Positions 6,179 to 14,610 of a stretch of 49,019 nucleotides of DNA are shown here, in pieces; the first letter of the stretch is position 1, and the number at the start of each line of letters is the position of its first letter. The notes under the pieces were generated by a model. That model was given only the letters and a program-made list of their open reading frames with translations. It ran no database searches and was not told where the DNA came from. Source of the DNA: Pseudomonas japonica (GTDB taxonomy: Bacteria > Pseudomonadota > Gammaproteobacteria > Pseudomonadales > Pseudomonadaceae); contig NZ_JAAMQU010000023.1 in the NCBI RefSeq assembly GCF_013522925.1, positions 1 to 49,019 on the forward strand. Reading direction: 5' to 3'. The position numbers were made by a program, and so were the translations under genes.

Positions 6179-7954
6179 ATGGTACGGTTTAACCACGCAG
6201 GCCAACCCCATGACCTACCCGCTCCCCGAGCCTTGGCCTGTGCCGCAGCGCTTGCCATGGGCAGCCTGGCAGCGTCGCCTTCCTTCGGCGCCTGCGGCAG
6301 CACCGGCAGCACGATAATCAGCGGCGCCAGCACCGGCCCTTGTACGCTCGTCGCCGGCAGCACGCTCAGGATCACCAACAGCGGCAAGCTCAGCAGCAGC
6401 GCCGCCCCGGCGATAACTGCGGACCATGTCAACGGCGCTCTGGACATCGTCAATGGCGGCAGGCTCTCGGGCACACCGGGTATTACGCTCACCAACAGCA
6501 CTCTGGAAGGCGGCATCACCAACTTCTTCAACGCCAACCTGGCCGTGCCCGACAGTAGCGGCACCGCGATAGTGATCAAGGACACCCGCTTGAGTAACGG
6601 CTTGGACAATCACGGCACCGTCACGTCTGGAAGCGCCTCGGGCAGTGGCCTTGATATTCAAGGCAGCGTTGTGGGCTCGCTGCGCAACATCGGCAATATG
6701 AATGCCGCCGACTATGGGCTGCGCTTGCGAGGCAGCACCATCAACGGCCGATGGTCCAACAGCGGCGGCGTGAAAAGTGGTGGAACCGGCGTGGCAATGG
6801 ACAGCAGCATTGTCCATGGGGAAGTGATCAACACCGGGGACCTCACGGCTGGTCAGCATGGCATGGCCCTGACCGGGTCGAGGGTGGACGGTGATGTGCG
6901 TGCCTGGGGCATCATCAGTAGCGGCGCGGACGCCCTGCGAGTGGTGGACAGCTATATCGGTCGCGACCTGATCACCCGAGGCACCCTTACCGCTGATAGT
7001 CATGGCGTGCGGCTCTCCGGAGGGCGGCTAGCTGGGGACCAGGTGAACCAGGCCGTAATTACTGCAGCCAGTGGCATCACTCTCAGCAGCAGCCTGACGC
7101 GAGGCAATGTGATCAACGAAGGCACTATCGCGGCGTCCCGCGAAGGGCTTGCGCTATACAGCGCTACGGTGAAGGGCACGTTGCAAAACACCGGCGGCAT
7201 TTCCGTTGAAGGGGGGATGATTCAGAGCGGCAACAGCTCCCTGGCAGCGCTGGGCGTTCACGCCACTTCGGTCGTCGGCGGGATTTACAACAGTGGCAGC
7301 ATCGCCAGCTCCGATCGAGTGGCAATACAGGTGGACACGGCCACCATCACCCGCCGTGGCATCAAGAATTCCGGTGGTACCGTTAGTGGGCGCACCGGGC
7401 TGTTTATCGACAACTCAGGCGTTAGCGGCGGTTTTAGCAACACAGGCAGCATCTTTGGCGTGGGCAACCTTGGCCAGGCCAACGGCGTGCGCGTTCGCGT
7501 TCGCGCCAGCCACGTCACGGGCAATTTCACCAACGCGGGCGTCATCAATAGCGTCAACGGTTCTGCCATTCGCTTCGATAACAGCGCCATGGTTGGCACT
7601 GTCACCAACAGCCGTCAGCTCGTCGGCAGCAACGGCCTGCGCCTGCAAGGCACCCACGTAGACGGCAGCATCAACAACAGTGGCGAGATTCAGGCAGACA
7701 TTTTCGGCATCGCGCTGTTCGATAGCGATCTGAGCGGCGACCTGATCAACACCGGCACGATTTCCAGTACAAACGTCGCCGTACGCTTGAGTGACAGCAC
7801 CATCCTGGGCACCCTGCGCAACGGCGGCACGGTCGCGGGGCAGTACGGCATCAGCCTGCGCAATACCAGGATTACTGGCGGCATCGACATCAACGGCAGT
7901 GTACTGGCCGACACTGAGCAGGTTGGTCAGGTGCGGTTGGCCGTGCCGTTTTAG
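6179..7954 (+). CDS. Secreted repeat protein resembling an autotransporter passenger without barrel
   Basis: The 591-residue protein begins with an N-terminal signal region (LACAAALAMGSLAASPSFGA then CGS). The rest is a degenerate repeat of about 22 residues in the pattern L-x-N-x-G-x-I-x(5-8)-G-I-x-L-x-x-S-x-I-x-G, for example VINTGDLTAGQHGMALTGS and LINTGTISSTNVAVRLSDS. This is the usual make-up of right-handed beta-helix passenger domains of Pseudomonas type V autotransporters. In those proteins a C-terminal beta-barrel of about 280 residues ending in Phe follows. Here the frame stops after VGQVRLAVPF, and no barrel-coding remnant is visible in the next 170 bases. It may be a truncated autotransporter, or be exported by another route. 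The start is preceded by GGGGGTGGG. Confidence 0.72.
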   Translation: MVRFNHAGQPHDLPAPRALACAAALAMGSLAASPSFGACGSTGSTIISGASTGPCTLVAGSTLRITNSGKLSSSAAPAITADHVNGALDIVNGGRLSGTPGITLTNSTLEGGITNFFNANLAVPDSSGTAIVIKDTRLSNGLDNHGTVTSGSASGSGLDIQGSVVGSLRNIGNMNAADYGLRLRGSTINGRWSNSGGVKSGGTGVAMDSSIVHGEVINTGDLTAGQHGMALTGSRVDGDVRAWGIISSGADALRVVDSYIGRDLITRGTLTADSHGVRLSGGRLAGDQVNQAVITAASGITLSSSLTRGNVINEGTIAASREGLALYSATVKGTLQNTGGISVEGGMIQSGNSSLAALGVHATSVVGGIYNSGSIASSDRVAIQVDTATITRRGIKNSGGTVSGRTGLFIDNSGVSGGFSNTGSIFGVGNLGQANGVRVRVRASHVTGNFTNAGVINSVNGSAIRFDNSAMVGTVTNSRQLVGSNGLRLQGTHVDGSINNSGEIQADIFGIALFDSDLSGDLINTGTISSTNVAVRLSDSTILGTLRNGGTVAGQYGISLRNTRITGGIDINGSVLADTEQVGQVRLAVPF

Positions 7955-7966
7955 GCGCTAACGAGT

Positions 7967-8006
7967 TTTCAGCAATCTAACGCTGCAAATGTTAGATTAC
8001 TGGAAA
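7967..8006 (+). terminator. Hairpin after the repeat protein
   Basis: AATCTAAC (7974-7981) and GTTAGATT (7991-7998) are perfect complements around a 9-base loop. Flanking CAG/CTG and TTT/AAA bases extend the stem with one wobble and one bulge. There is no T-run. It lies between convergent genes and could terminate either. Confidence 0.45.
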
Positions 8007-8122
8007 CCTGTTATGAAGCGGCTGGCCGCTGAGCTGCATACTTTCGGCACGGTCACCCCCACTTTCCCTTCGAAACCAAGCAAAGCGACGGCTTCAATGG
8101 CAAGCCGTCGGCGTGCCCACCC

Positions 8123-8905
8123 CTACTTCAAGCGGGCATTTTCGGCGTGACGTTCAGCCTTTACGGTTTCGGGCGTAGTGCGGTTATCGATGGCTTGCTG
8201 CTTGGTCTGCTCGTCGCCGCCTACCACGTGGTCCACATCGTTCATCAGCGCTTCGAAGCCTTGCCGTGCCACTTCGGCCTTGTCGTTTTTCTTCGACTTG
8301 CCAATCTCGCTGCTGGCCATACCCGCGTTTTTGTGGAACTCGCTGTCCGTGGCGCCAGGCAGCAGCGCAGTCACGGTCACGCCGGTGCCGCGAAGCTCCT
8401 GGCGCAATGATTCGGCGAAGGAAAAACCAAAGGCCTTCGACGGTCCATACACGGTTTCATAAGGCGTTGGTTGCGTCGCAGAAATGGACGAAGTGATCAG
8501 AATACGGCCCGACTTATTGGTCACCATGTGCGTAGCTACCCGCTTGGCCATGTGTACGGTGCCAGTGATGTTGATGGCGATCAGCTTGAAATCATCCTCG
8601 AGCGTGTTATCGAGGAAGGCGCCGCCCTGGCCGATGCCGACATTCAACGCCGCGGCTTCCAGTGGCCGGTCGAGCGATACCACATGGTTCCACAGCCCTT
8701 CGACCCCTTCATAGGTGGACGCATCCGCCTGATAGGGGTAGCACTGCGCACCCATCGAACGGAGTTCCTCGGCGGCTTTGGTCACTTTGTCGCTGGAACC
8801 GGAAATGACCAGGTCGAAGCCGTTCTGGGCGAACTGCTTGGCCAGCTCGAAGCCGATGCCAGAGGAACCTCCGGTAACCAGAGCCAAGGGGCGGTTGGAT
8901 GTCAT
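8123..8905 (-). CDS. SDR family oxidoreductase
   Basis: A 260-residue classical short-chain dehydrogenase. It has the nucleotide-binding TGGSSGIG motif (residues 11-18), ISGSS after beta-2 (which favours NADP), the catalytic Ser near 140, and Tyr153-x3-Lys157 in YGPSK. The usual NNAG structural motif is altered to ALNVG. The C-terminus is unusually polar and Lys/Glu-rich. The start at 8905 is chosen because GAGGAGAG precedes it; a longer in-frame start at 8959 lacks this. The substrate is unknown. The next upstream gene, a dehalogenase-like HAD protein, is on the same strand but separated by 112 bases. Confidence 0.88.
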   Translation of the reverse strand: MTSNRPLALVTGGSSGIGFELAKQFAQNGFDLVISGSSDKVTKAAEELRSMGAQCYPYQADASTYEGVEGLWNHVVSLDRPLEAAALNVGIGQGGAFLDNTLEDDFKLIAINITGTVHMAKRVATHMVTNKSGRILITSSISATQPTPYETVYGPSKAFGFSFAESLRQELRGTGVTVTALLPGATDSEFHKNAGMASSEIGKSKKNDKAEVARQGFEALMNDVDHVVGGDEQTKQQAIDNRTTPETVKAERHAENARLK

Positions 8906-9017
8906 GCATTCTCTCCTCGATAGGTAGACATTGCCCTTGCCGCGCTGCGGTCGGGGCAAAGGCTCTATTTATCTGAAAGGCAGACCAGCAAATTGATCCA
9001 TGAACTTGCCCTCGTCT

Positions 9018-9740
9018 TCAGCAACCCAGCGCCTGCGCGGCCTCGGTCAGCGAATCCACGACCACATCCCAGCCTTGCTCAGGGCCAAGGTCGGTAGCCT
9101 GCTGTGCGCCGTGCTCGGTGGGGCGGCGCACGAACACGGTTTTCATGCCAAGGGCGCGGGCTGCCGCCAGGTCGCCGTTGTGCGCAGCGACCATCCCCGC
9201 CTGCCCTGGGGCCACACCTACCGCGTTCACTGACTTGAGGTAGGCCTGGGGTTGAGGCTTGTAGGTACCCGCAATTTGCGCACCTACAATCACATCCCAG
9301 GGCAAGCCTCCATACTTCGCAAGCCTGAGCATTCCGGCGATATGCCCATTGGAAAGCGCGCCAATGGCAAATCGGCGTTTGAGCCGGGTCAGCCCCTCCA
9401 CAGCGTCCGGCCATGGATCGAGCTGTTCCCATGCCGTATTCAGTTCGTCCAGCTCAGATCCACCGATAGCGCCAAAATCGGCGCCATGCCGTGCCAGCAC
9501 CGTTTCGAGGCTCTCTCGATTGAGTACATCCAGCGTTACGAACGGCCGTTCACCGCAACGCACGCGTTGCATGGAAGGCTGATAGAGCCCGCGCCACTGA
9601 TCGGCGAATTCCAGCGGATCGACCTTCAAACCATGACGCCGCAAAAATGGATCGGCTGCTCGAGCAACCCCGCTTCGCCAGTCCACGACCGTGCCAAACA
9701 CATCAAAGCCAAGGAAACGCACGTCTTCGAGTTTTGCCAT
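9018..9740 (-). CDS. HAD superfamily, haloacid dehalogenase type II-like hydrolase
   Basis: The 240-residue protein carries the HAD motifs in order: nucleophile Asp in LGFDVFGTVVDWRSG (about residue 13), LSNGH, Lys in TYKPQPQAYL, and the C-terminal acidic motif in VAAHNGDLAAARALG. This set is that of L-2-haloacid dehalogenases (type II), which hydrolyse 2-haloalkanoates through an ester intermediate. The Asn in AAHNGD is the type II variant. Many such chromosomal proteins have unknown natural substrates. The ATG at 9740 is preferred over a GTG one codon upstream; GGAG lies upstream at a normal distance. Confidence 0.88.
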   Translation of the reverse strand: MAKLEDVRFLGFDVFGTVVDWRSGVARAADPFLRRHGLKVDPLEFADQWRGLYQPSMQRVRCGERPFVTLDVLNRESLETVLARHGADFGAIGGSELDELNTAWEQLDPWPDAVEGLTRLKRRFAIGALSNGHIAGMLRLAKYGGLPWDVIVGAQIAGTYKPQPQAYLKSVNAVGVAPGQAGMVAAHNGDLAAARALGMKTVFVRRPTEHGAQQATDLGPEQGWDVVVDSLTEAAQALGC

Positions 9741-9886
9741 CACCTGCTCCAGAGTGGGTTATTGCGGGCTGCGCGCGGGGTTATCCGCTTGAACGGAACG
9801 CCGCAGGCAGGGATCTGAATGTCTTCAGCGAAGCGCCATAGCCCTATGAGCGAAGCCATCGCACAGCCGATCCCGGGAGCAGCCGT

Positions 9887-11014
9887 ATGTTCCACCTCAT
9901 GTTCAGCGCTCCATGCCTGTATGTGATCCTGCGCTTCATTTCGCCCATGCCCTGGCCAGTACCGGCCAGGCTTGCCGCTGCGCTGTTACTGCTGCTCGCC
10001 TCCCAGTATCACCTGTACGCCAGGTTTTCTTCTGGCAGTGTGTTCTCGCCCGAATTCCCTCGGCCGGTAGTGATGTTCTTCAACTGGGCGTTTGGCGCCA
10101 TTCTGCTGATCGCGGTGCTGCAGATCCTGGTCGACGCCGGGACGTTGCTCACCATGCTGGTGCGCCGGCAATGGCTGACCATCCCTTCCACGCTGCGCTA
10201 CGCCGTAGGTACGGCCGCACTGCTGCTCGCCGGGGTCGGCGTGCACCAGGCCGTGCGGGTGCCGCCGGTAAAGGATATCGAGGTAGCCATCAAGGACCTG
10301 CCCGCGCAGTTTGATGGCTACAGGCTGCTGCAACTGACCGACATGCACATCAGCCGGCTGTTCGACGAGGCGTGGGCGCGTGCAGTGGTGGAGCGCTCGA
10401 ACGCGCTGGGTGTAGACCTGATTGTGATTACGGGCGACCTGATCGACGGCCCGCTCGCGGTGCGCCTGCAGGACGTCGAGCCGTTACGTGGCCTTCATGC
10501 GCCGGATGGGGTTTACGTGATACCCGGCAACCATGAGTACTTCTTCGATAACGAAGCGTGGATGCGGTACTTCGTCTCGCTAGGCATGAAACGCCTTGAA
10601 AACAGCCATGCGTTGATCGAGCGTGATGGCGCGCATCTGGTATTGGCCGGCGTCACGGACCTCAGCGCACCCCGCGCCGGGCTACCTGGCCCGGACCTGC
10701 GCCAGGCACTGGCCGGAGCCCCTGGCGGTGCCCCGATCATCCTGCTCGATCATCAACCGCGCAACGCCCGCCTCGCCGCAAGTCAGGGCGTGGCACTGCA
10801 GCTGTCCGGCCATACCCATGGCGGCATGATCCGCCCACTGGACCGGATTATCGCCAATGCGAACGAAGGCTTCGTTTCCGGGTTTTATCAGGTAGCCGCC
10901 ATGCAGCTCTACGTCAATAACGGCACCGCCCTATGGCCCGGCTTCGCCCTGCGCCTGGGCGTACCCTCGGAGCTCACGCGCATCACGTTGCGGCGGGCAG
11001 CGGGCCCGACTTGA
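9887..11014 (+). CDS. Membrane-anchored metallophosphoesterase (YaeI-like)
   Basis: The 375-residue protein has four N-terminal hydrophobic segments (about residues 5-20, 27-44, 62-90 and 106-122) and then a calcineurin-like phosphoesterase domain. Metal ligands are visible in order: LTDMHIS (Asp152, His154), ITGDLIDG, IPGNHEYFF and LSGHTHGG. Relatives include YaeI and phospholipid-linked phosphodiesterases. The catalytic domain would face the periplasm or the cytoplasm depending on segment count. The physiological substrate is unknown. The gene stands alone, divergent from the HAD gene and convergent with the AraC regulator with only 3 bases between stop codons. Confidence 0.88.
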   Translation: MFHLMFSAPCLYVILRFISPMPWPVPARLAAALLLLLASQYHLYARFSSGSVFSPEFPRPVVMFFNWAFGAILLIAVLQILVDAGTLLTMLVRRQWLTIPSTLRYAVGTAALLLAGVGVHQAVRVPPVKDIEVAIKDLPAQFDGYRLLQLTDMHISRLFDEAWARAVVERSNALGVDLIVITGDLIDGPLAVRLQDVEPLRGLHAPDGVYVIPGNHEYFFDNEAWMRYFVSLGMKRLENSHALIERDGAHLVLAGVTDLSAPRAGLPGPDLRQALAGAPGGAPIILLDHQPRNARLAASQGVALQLSGHTHGGMIRPLDRIIANANEGFVSGFYQVAAMQLYVNNGTALWPGFALRLGVPSELTRITLRRAAGPT

Positions 11015-11017
11015 ACA

Positions 11018-12016
11018 TCACAGCTGTGGGGCGCGCTGAGGCCCAACCCCAAACCTGGAGCGATATTCACCCGGGGCCAGGCCGGTGATTTTCCGGAAGG
11101 TTGCGCGAAACGCCGCCGGGTCCTGATAGCCCACGCTCCAGGCGATGTGGTCGACCGTTCCCTTGGTGAGTTCGAGTAATTCGCGCGCCTTGCCTACCCG
11201 CAGGTGCTGACAATACTGCGTAGGGCTCAACCCGGTCGCGGCTCGGAAGCGGCGCAGGAACGTACGCTGCTCAAGGCCCGCGCACTGCGCCATGTCATCC
11301 AGGGAAACCTGTACCGCCCCGCTACTCTGCAGCCGGTGCTGAACCTTCAACACCGCTGCGTCACCATGGGTGAACACAGGCGCAAAGTTGCTGCCGCATT
11401 GCTGCGAGCTGCCGCTGTGTTCGATGACCAGAAAGCGCGCGGTAGCAGCGGCAATACTTGGGCCCAGCAGGCGCTCGACCAGGCGCAAGCCTAGTTCGGA
11501 CCAGGCCATCAAGCCAGCCGTGGTAATGACGTCGCCATCATCCACGATGGGTTTGTCCGCATCGACCCTTACCTTGGGATAGCGCTCGCTCAAAAGCCCT
11601 GCCTGGGTCCAATGGGTGGTGGCCACCCGGCCGTCAAGCAAGCCGGTCTGGGCAAGTACGAACGCGCCCAGGCATACCGTGCCCACGGTGGCCCCAGCTG
11701 CATGTTGCGCCAGCACCCAGCGCGACAACCCCTCCATCGCCTCGGTCCCGGGAAGCCCCATGAGCGAAGGCGGTATCAACACCGCTATCAGCGGCCCAGG
11801 TTTATCCGTAGCAAAGCTCTGGAATACGCAGTGAGGTTCGTCGCTGTGGTCTGCCCGCCAGTGGCTCACGCGCAGCCTGGGCAGGTGCGGCGCAGCCTGC
11901 TCATCCACCATACGGTTGGCCACTTCAAACAGGTCAGTCAGCCCGTGAATGGCGGCGCTTTGTGAACCGGGGTACATCAGCAGCCCGATGTCTGCGATTG
12001 CCCGTTCTACGCTCAT
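11018..12016 (-). CDS. GlxA-type AraC family regulator (DJ-1/PfpI + HTH)
   Basis: The 332-residue protein has an N-terminal DJ-1/PfpI-like domain (about residues 8-180) with the nucleophile-elbow cysteine in GTVCLGAFVLAQTG, and a C-terminal AraC double helix-turn-helix (about 225-320: LDDMAQCAGLEQRTFLRRF and VDHIAWSVGYQDPAAFRATFRKITG). Such GlxA-type activators usually control a neighbouring divergent gene for a small-molecule hydrolase or dehydrogenase. Here that is the isochorismatase-like gene, 103 bases away, and that pairing is the best clue to the target. Confidence 0.9.
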   Translation of the reverse strand: MSVERAIADIGLLMYPGSQSAAIHGLTDLFEVANRMVDEQAAPHLPRLRVSHWRADHSDEPHCVFQSFATDKPGPLIAVLIPPSLMGLPGTEAMEGLSRWVLAQHAAGATVGTVCLGAFVLAQTGLLDGRVATTHWTQAGLLSERYPKVRVDADKPIVDDGDVITTAGLMAWSELGLRLVERLLGPSIAAATARFLVIEHSGSSQQCGSNFAPVFTHGDAAVLKVQHRLQSSGAVQVSLDDMAQCAGLEQRTFLRRFRAATGLSPTQYCQHLRVGKARELLELTKGTVDHIAWSVGYQDPAAFRATFRKITGLAPGEYRSRFGVGPQRAPQL

Positions 12017-12119
12017 TGTCAGTTTTCCCTCGCATTATGTCGCTGCGGCCAATCCCCAACGGCAGGGGAACCTTCAATACTGGTATCCCACACAGCACAC
12101 TCTCTAAAAGGAAACCGCC

Positions 12120-12671
12120 ATGCCCAAATCAGCGCTTATCGTAGTTGATATTCAGAACGACTACTTCCCCGGCGGCAAATGGCCGTTGGTGGGCGTGGAG
12201 GCGGCGGCCGACAATGCCGCGAAAATCATCGACGCCACCCGCGCCGCTGGGGCTCCGGTGATCCACATTCGCCACGAATTCACCAGCGAAGCCGCACCCT
12301 TTTTCACGCCGAACTCCGAAGGCGCCAAGCTGCACCCCAAAGTGCTCAACCAGCCGCAGGAGCCTGTGGTGCTCAAGCATTTCGTTAACTCGTTCCGCGA
12401 AACCGAGCTCAAGCCGCTGCTCGACGAACAAGCCATCGAAGCATTGGTGGTGGTCGGCGCCATGAGCCACATGTGCATCGATGGAATCACCCGCGCAGCT
12501 GCCGATATGGGTTATCCCGTGACGGTGGTGCATGACGCCTGCGCCAGCCGCGACCTGGAATTCAACGGCACTACCGTTCCCGCTGCCCATGTGCATGCCG
12601 CGTTCATGGCGGCGCTGGGGTTTGCCTATGCCACGGTGATTTCCACGGAGGAATATCTGGGCAAGGCCTGA
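12120..12671 (+). CDS. Isochorismatase-like cysteine hydrolase
   Basis: A 183-residue single-domain protein starting MPKSALIVVDIQNDYFPGG. The catalytic triad of this amidohydrolase family is visible: Asp10, Lys86 in VVLKHFVNSF, and Cys119 in AMSHMCIDGITRAAADMGY, followed by the VVHDACAS motif. Members hydrolyse nicotinamide, N-carbamoyl compounds or related amides; the sequence does not settle which. Start supported by AAAAGGAAA. The divergent GlxA-like regulator probably controls it, and the SDR gene 74 bases downstream could belong to the same unit. A short inverted repeat (GCAACG/CGTTGC, 12673-12692) lies between them. Confidence 0.9.
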   Translation: MPKSALIVVDIQNDYFPGGKWPLVGVEAAADNAAKIIDATRAAGAPVIHIRHEFTSEAAPFFTPNSEGAKLHPKVLNQPQEPVVLKHFVNSFRETELKPLLDEQAIEALVVVGAMSHMCIDGITRAAADMGYPVTVVHDACASRDLEFNGTTVPAAHVHAAFMAALGFAYATVISTEEYLGKA

Positions 12672-12745
12672 GGCAACGCTCCGCTGCGTTGCTATGGTTA
12701 GGGAGCTGTCCCCGTAAGTCCCTTCCTAACCTTTTCAAAGGAGTC

Positions 12746-13543
12746 ATGATGAACATCGACTTGAGCGGAAAACGCGCACTGGTCACCGCGTCCACCGGCG
12801 GTATCGGCTATTCCATCGCCAAAGGGCTGGCACAAACAGGTGCAACGCTGGTACTCAACGGCCGCAGCGATAAATCGGTCAACGAGGCGGTTACCCGGCT
12901 ACAGGCGGATGTGCCCGGGGCCTCGGTCTCTGGCGTGGCCGCCGACTTGAGCAACGCCGAGGGCGCGGAGGCACTGGTCAGCAGCGCGGGCTCGATCGAC
13001 GTGCTGGTCAACAACGCCGGTATCTACGGCATGCAGGATTTTTTCGAGACAGCCGACGACGTTTGGGACCAGTACTGGGCCACTAACGTAATGTCCGGCG
13101 TGCGCCTGAGCCGCGCCCTGCTCCCCGCGATGGTTGAAAAAGGCTGGGGCCGGGTGGTGTTCATCTCCTCAGAGTCAGGCCTCAACATTCCTGTGGACAT
13201 GATCCACTACGGCCTCTCCAAAACGGCGCAGCTCGCCCTGTCTCGTGGGCTGGCAAAGCGCGTGGCGGGCAGCGGCGTGACGGTCAACAGCGTATTGCCG
13301 GGGCCCACGTTGTCTGACGGCGTGGCCGGGATGCTGCAGGCCGAAGTGGAACGTACCGGCAAGCCGGTGGAGGAGGTAGCGGCTGATTTCGTCAAGGAAC
13401 ACCGCCCCACCTCGATCATCCAGCGCGTGGCGACCACTGAGGAGGTGGCCAACATGGTGGTGTATGTGTGCTCGCCCCAGGCCAGCGCCACCACCGGCGC
13501 GGCGCTGCGGGTGGATGGCGGCGTGGTGGACGATATTGTCTGA
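12746..13543 (+). CDS. SDR family oxidoreductase
   Basis: A 265-residue classical SDR with TASTGGIG (14-21) for the dinucleotide, NNAG (89-92), catalytic Ser142 and Tyr155-x3-Lys159 (YGLSK), and a C-terminal TGAALRVDGGVVDDIV. Asn-Gly-Arg-Ser after beta-2 suggests NADP(H). The start at 12746 has AAAGGAG upstream; the longer frame from 12689 has no ribosome site. It follows the isochorismatase-like gene and may be cotranscribed. The substrate is unknown. Confidence 0.9.
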   Translation: MMNIDLSGKRALVTASTGGIGYSIAKGLAQTGATLVLNGRSDKSVNEAVTRLQADVPGASVSGVAADLSNAEGAEALVSSAGSIDVLVNNAGIYGMQDFFETADDVWDQYWATNVMSGVRLSRALLPAMVEKGWGRVVFISSESGLNIPVDMIHYGLSKTAQLALSRGLAKRVAGSGVTVNSVLPGPTLSDGVAGMLQAEVERTGKPVEEVAADFVKEHRPTSIIQRVATTEEVANMVVYVCSPQASATTGAALRVDGGVVDDIV

Positions 13544-13678
13544 AGCGGCCATACCGACTGTTTCCATACAGGAATCACTGAAGTCCTGCCCCGCTTAATT
13601 GTCCGGAGAGAAGCCCATACGTAAGGTGAGTTCAACGCTCGCCTTGCGGGCCTCATCTCAGGTACAGGGACAACCACC

Positions 13679-14368
13679 ATGCAGCCGATTCACAAATTTC
13701 TCGCCCCCGCACTGAGCTTCAATGGCGGCTACGTCGACACCGTAGGGTTCATCGCGCTGCAGGGTTTGTTCACCGCGCACGTCACCGGGAACTTCGTGAC
13801 CCTGGGTGTGAGTATTGTGCACGGCACGTCCGGGGCGGTCGGGAAGCTGTTGGCGTTGCCCGTGTTCATCGCCGTGGTCGGGCTTACCCACATGGCTGCG
13901 CTGCAGCTGCACAAGCGCAAGCTGGCCTCGCTGCACTTGTTGCTGGTCGCTCACGTTATATTGCTGGGGTTGTTCGCCGCATTTGGAATCACCTTTGGGC
14001 CTTTCAGCAATGCGGACAGCACCCTTGCACTGGTAACCGGAATGACCGGCGTAGCGGCGATGGCGATACAGAACACGCTGTCTCGCCAGCACCTTAAAAC
14101 GGCGCCGCCCACAACGCTGATGACCGGGAATGTCACCCAGGTTGCAATCGACGTATTTGCTTTGATTGGGCTCAAGGATGAACAAGAGCGCCAGGCCATT
14201 CGCTCACGCCTGAAATCCATAGGCGCGAACCTTCTGGGGTTCACCCTCGGCTGCATCAGCGCGGCCCTCATGTACCTTGCGGTCGGGTTGTGGAGCCTGG
14301 TGCTGCCGGTTGCGGTGGCCGCATGGGCGAGTATTGCGGCCTATGGAGGTTCGAAGCCCGCGCTATAA
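13679..14368 (+). CDS. YoaK/DUF1275 family membrane protein
   Basis: A 229-residue inner-membrane protein with about six hydrophobic segments. FNGGYVDTVGFIALQGLFTAHVTGNFVTLG is the family hallmark, and TGMTGVAAMAIQNTLSRQHLKTAPPTTLMTGNVTQ is the second conserved block. Function of the family is unknown; a transporter-like fold has been suggested. The gene stands alone, 135 bases after the SDR. It ends 7 bases before the convergent small acidic-protein gene. Confidence 0.88.
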   Translation: MQPIHKFLAPALSFNGGYVDTVGFIALQGLFTAHVTGNFVTLGVSIVHGTSGAVGKLLALPVFIAVVGLTHMAALQLHKRKLASLHLLLVAHVILLGLFAAFGITFGPFSNADSTLALVTGMTGVAAMAIQNTLSRQHLKTAPPTTLMTGNVTQVAIDVFALIGLKDEQERQAIRSRLKSIGANLLGFTLGCISAALMYLAVGLWSLVLPVAVAAWASIAAYGGSKPAL

Positions 14369-14375
14369 CCTCATC

Positions 14376-14576
14376 TCACGGCGTACCAGGATCGGCCAAC
14401 GGCGCCGGTTGATCCACACGCTCGGCAAGGGCGTCGGCGAAATCCTCATCGAGCGCGTCGATATCGTCCCCGGCATCGTCAAGATCGTTGAGAGGTGACT
14501 CGTCTGCAAGCAGCGGCCAAGGATTGCCGGGCACGGGAAACACGCGCGAAGAAAGGATGGAATGTACCGTGTTCAT
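14376..14576 (-). CDS. Small acidic hypothetical protein, 66 residues
   Basis: The frame starts at an ATG with GGAG upstream and encodes MNTVHSILSSRVFPVPGNPW followed by a strongly acidic stretch rich in Asp, Leu and Ala (DLDDAGDDIDALDEDFADAL). It lies 34 bases downstream of the thymidylate-kinase-like gene on the same strand, so cotranscription is likely. I recognise no family. The composition suggests a soluble, partly helical or disordered acidic protein, perhaps a partner of the kinase-like protein (inference from position only). Confidence 0.6.
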   Translation of the reverse strand: MNTVHSILSSRVFPVPGNPWPLLADESPLNDLDDAGDDIDALDEDFADALAERVDQPAPLADPGTP

Positions 14577-14610
14577 GGTGGTGGCTCCGGATCAGAACAA
14601 CTGTCTTGTA

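Noticed and set aside
6215..7003. Minus-strand frame of 262 codons opposite the repeat protein
   Set aside because: It is the antisense shadow of a repeat-rich gene. The plus frame has a signal sequence and ordered repeats.
7487..7506. Short tandem repeat GCGTTCGCGTTCGC in the repeat protein
   Set aside because: It encodes VRVRVR in frame and is too short to call a functional repeat or phase-variation tract.
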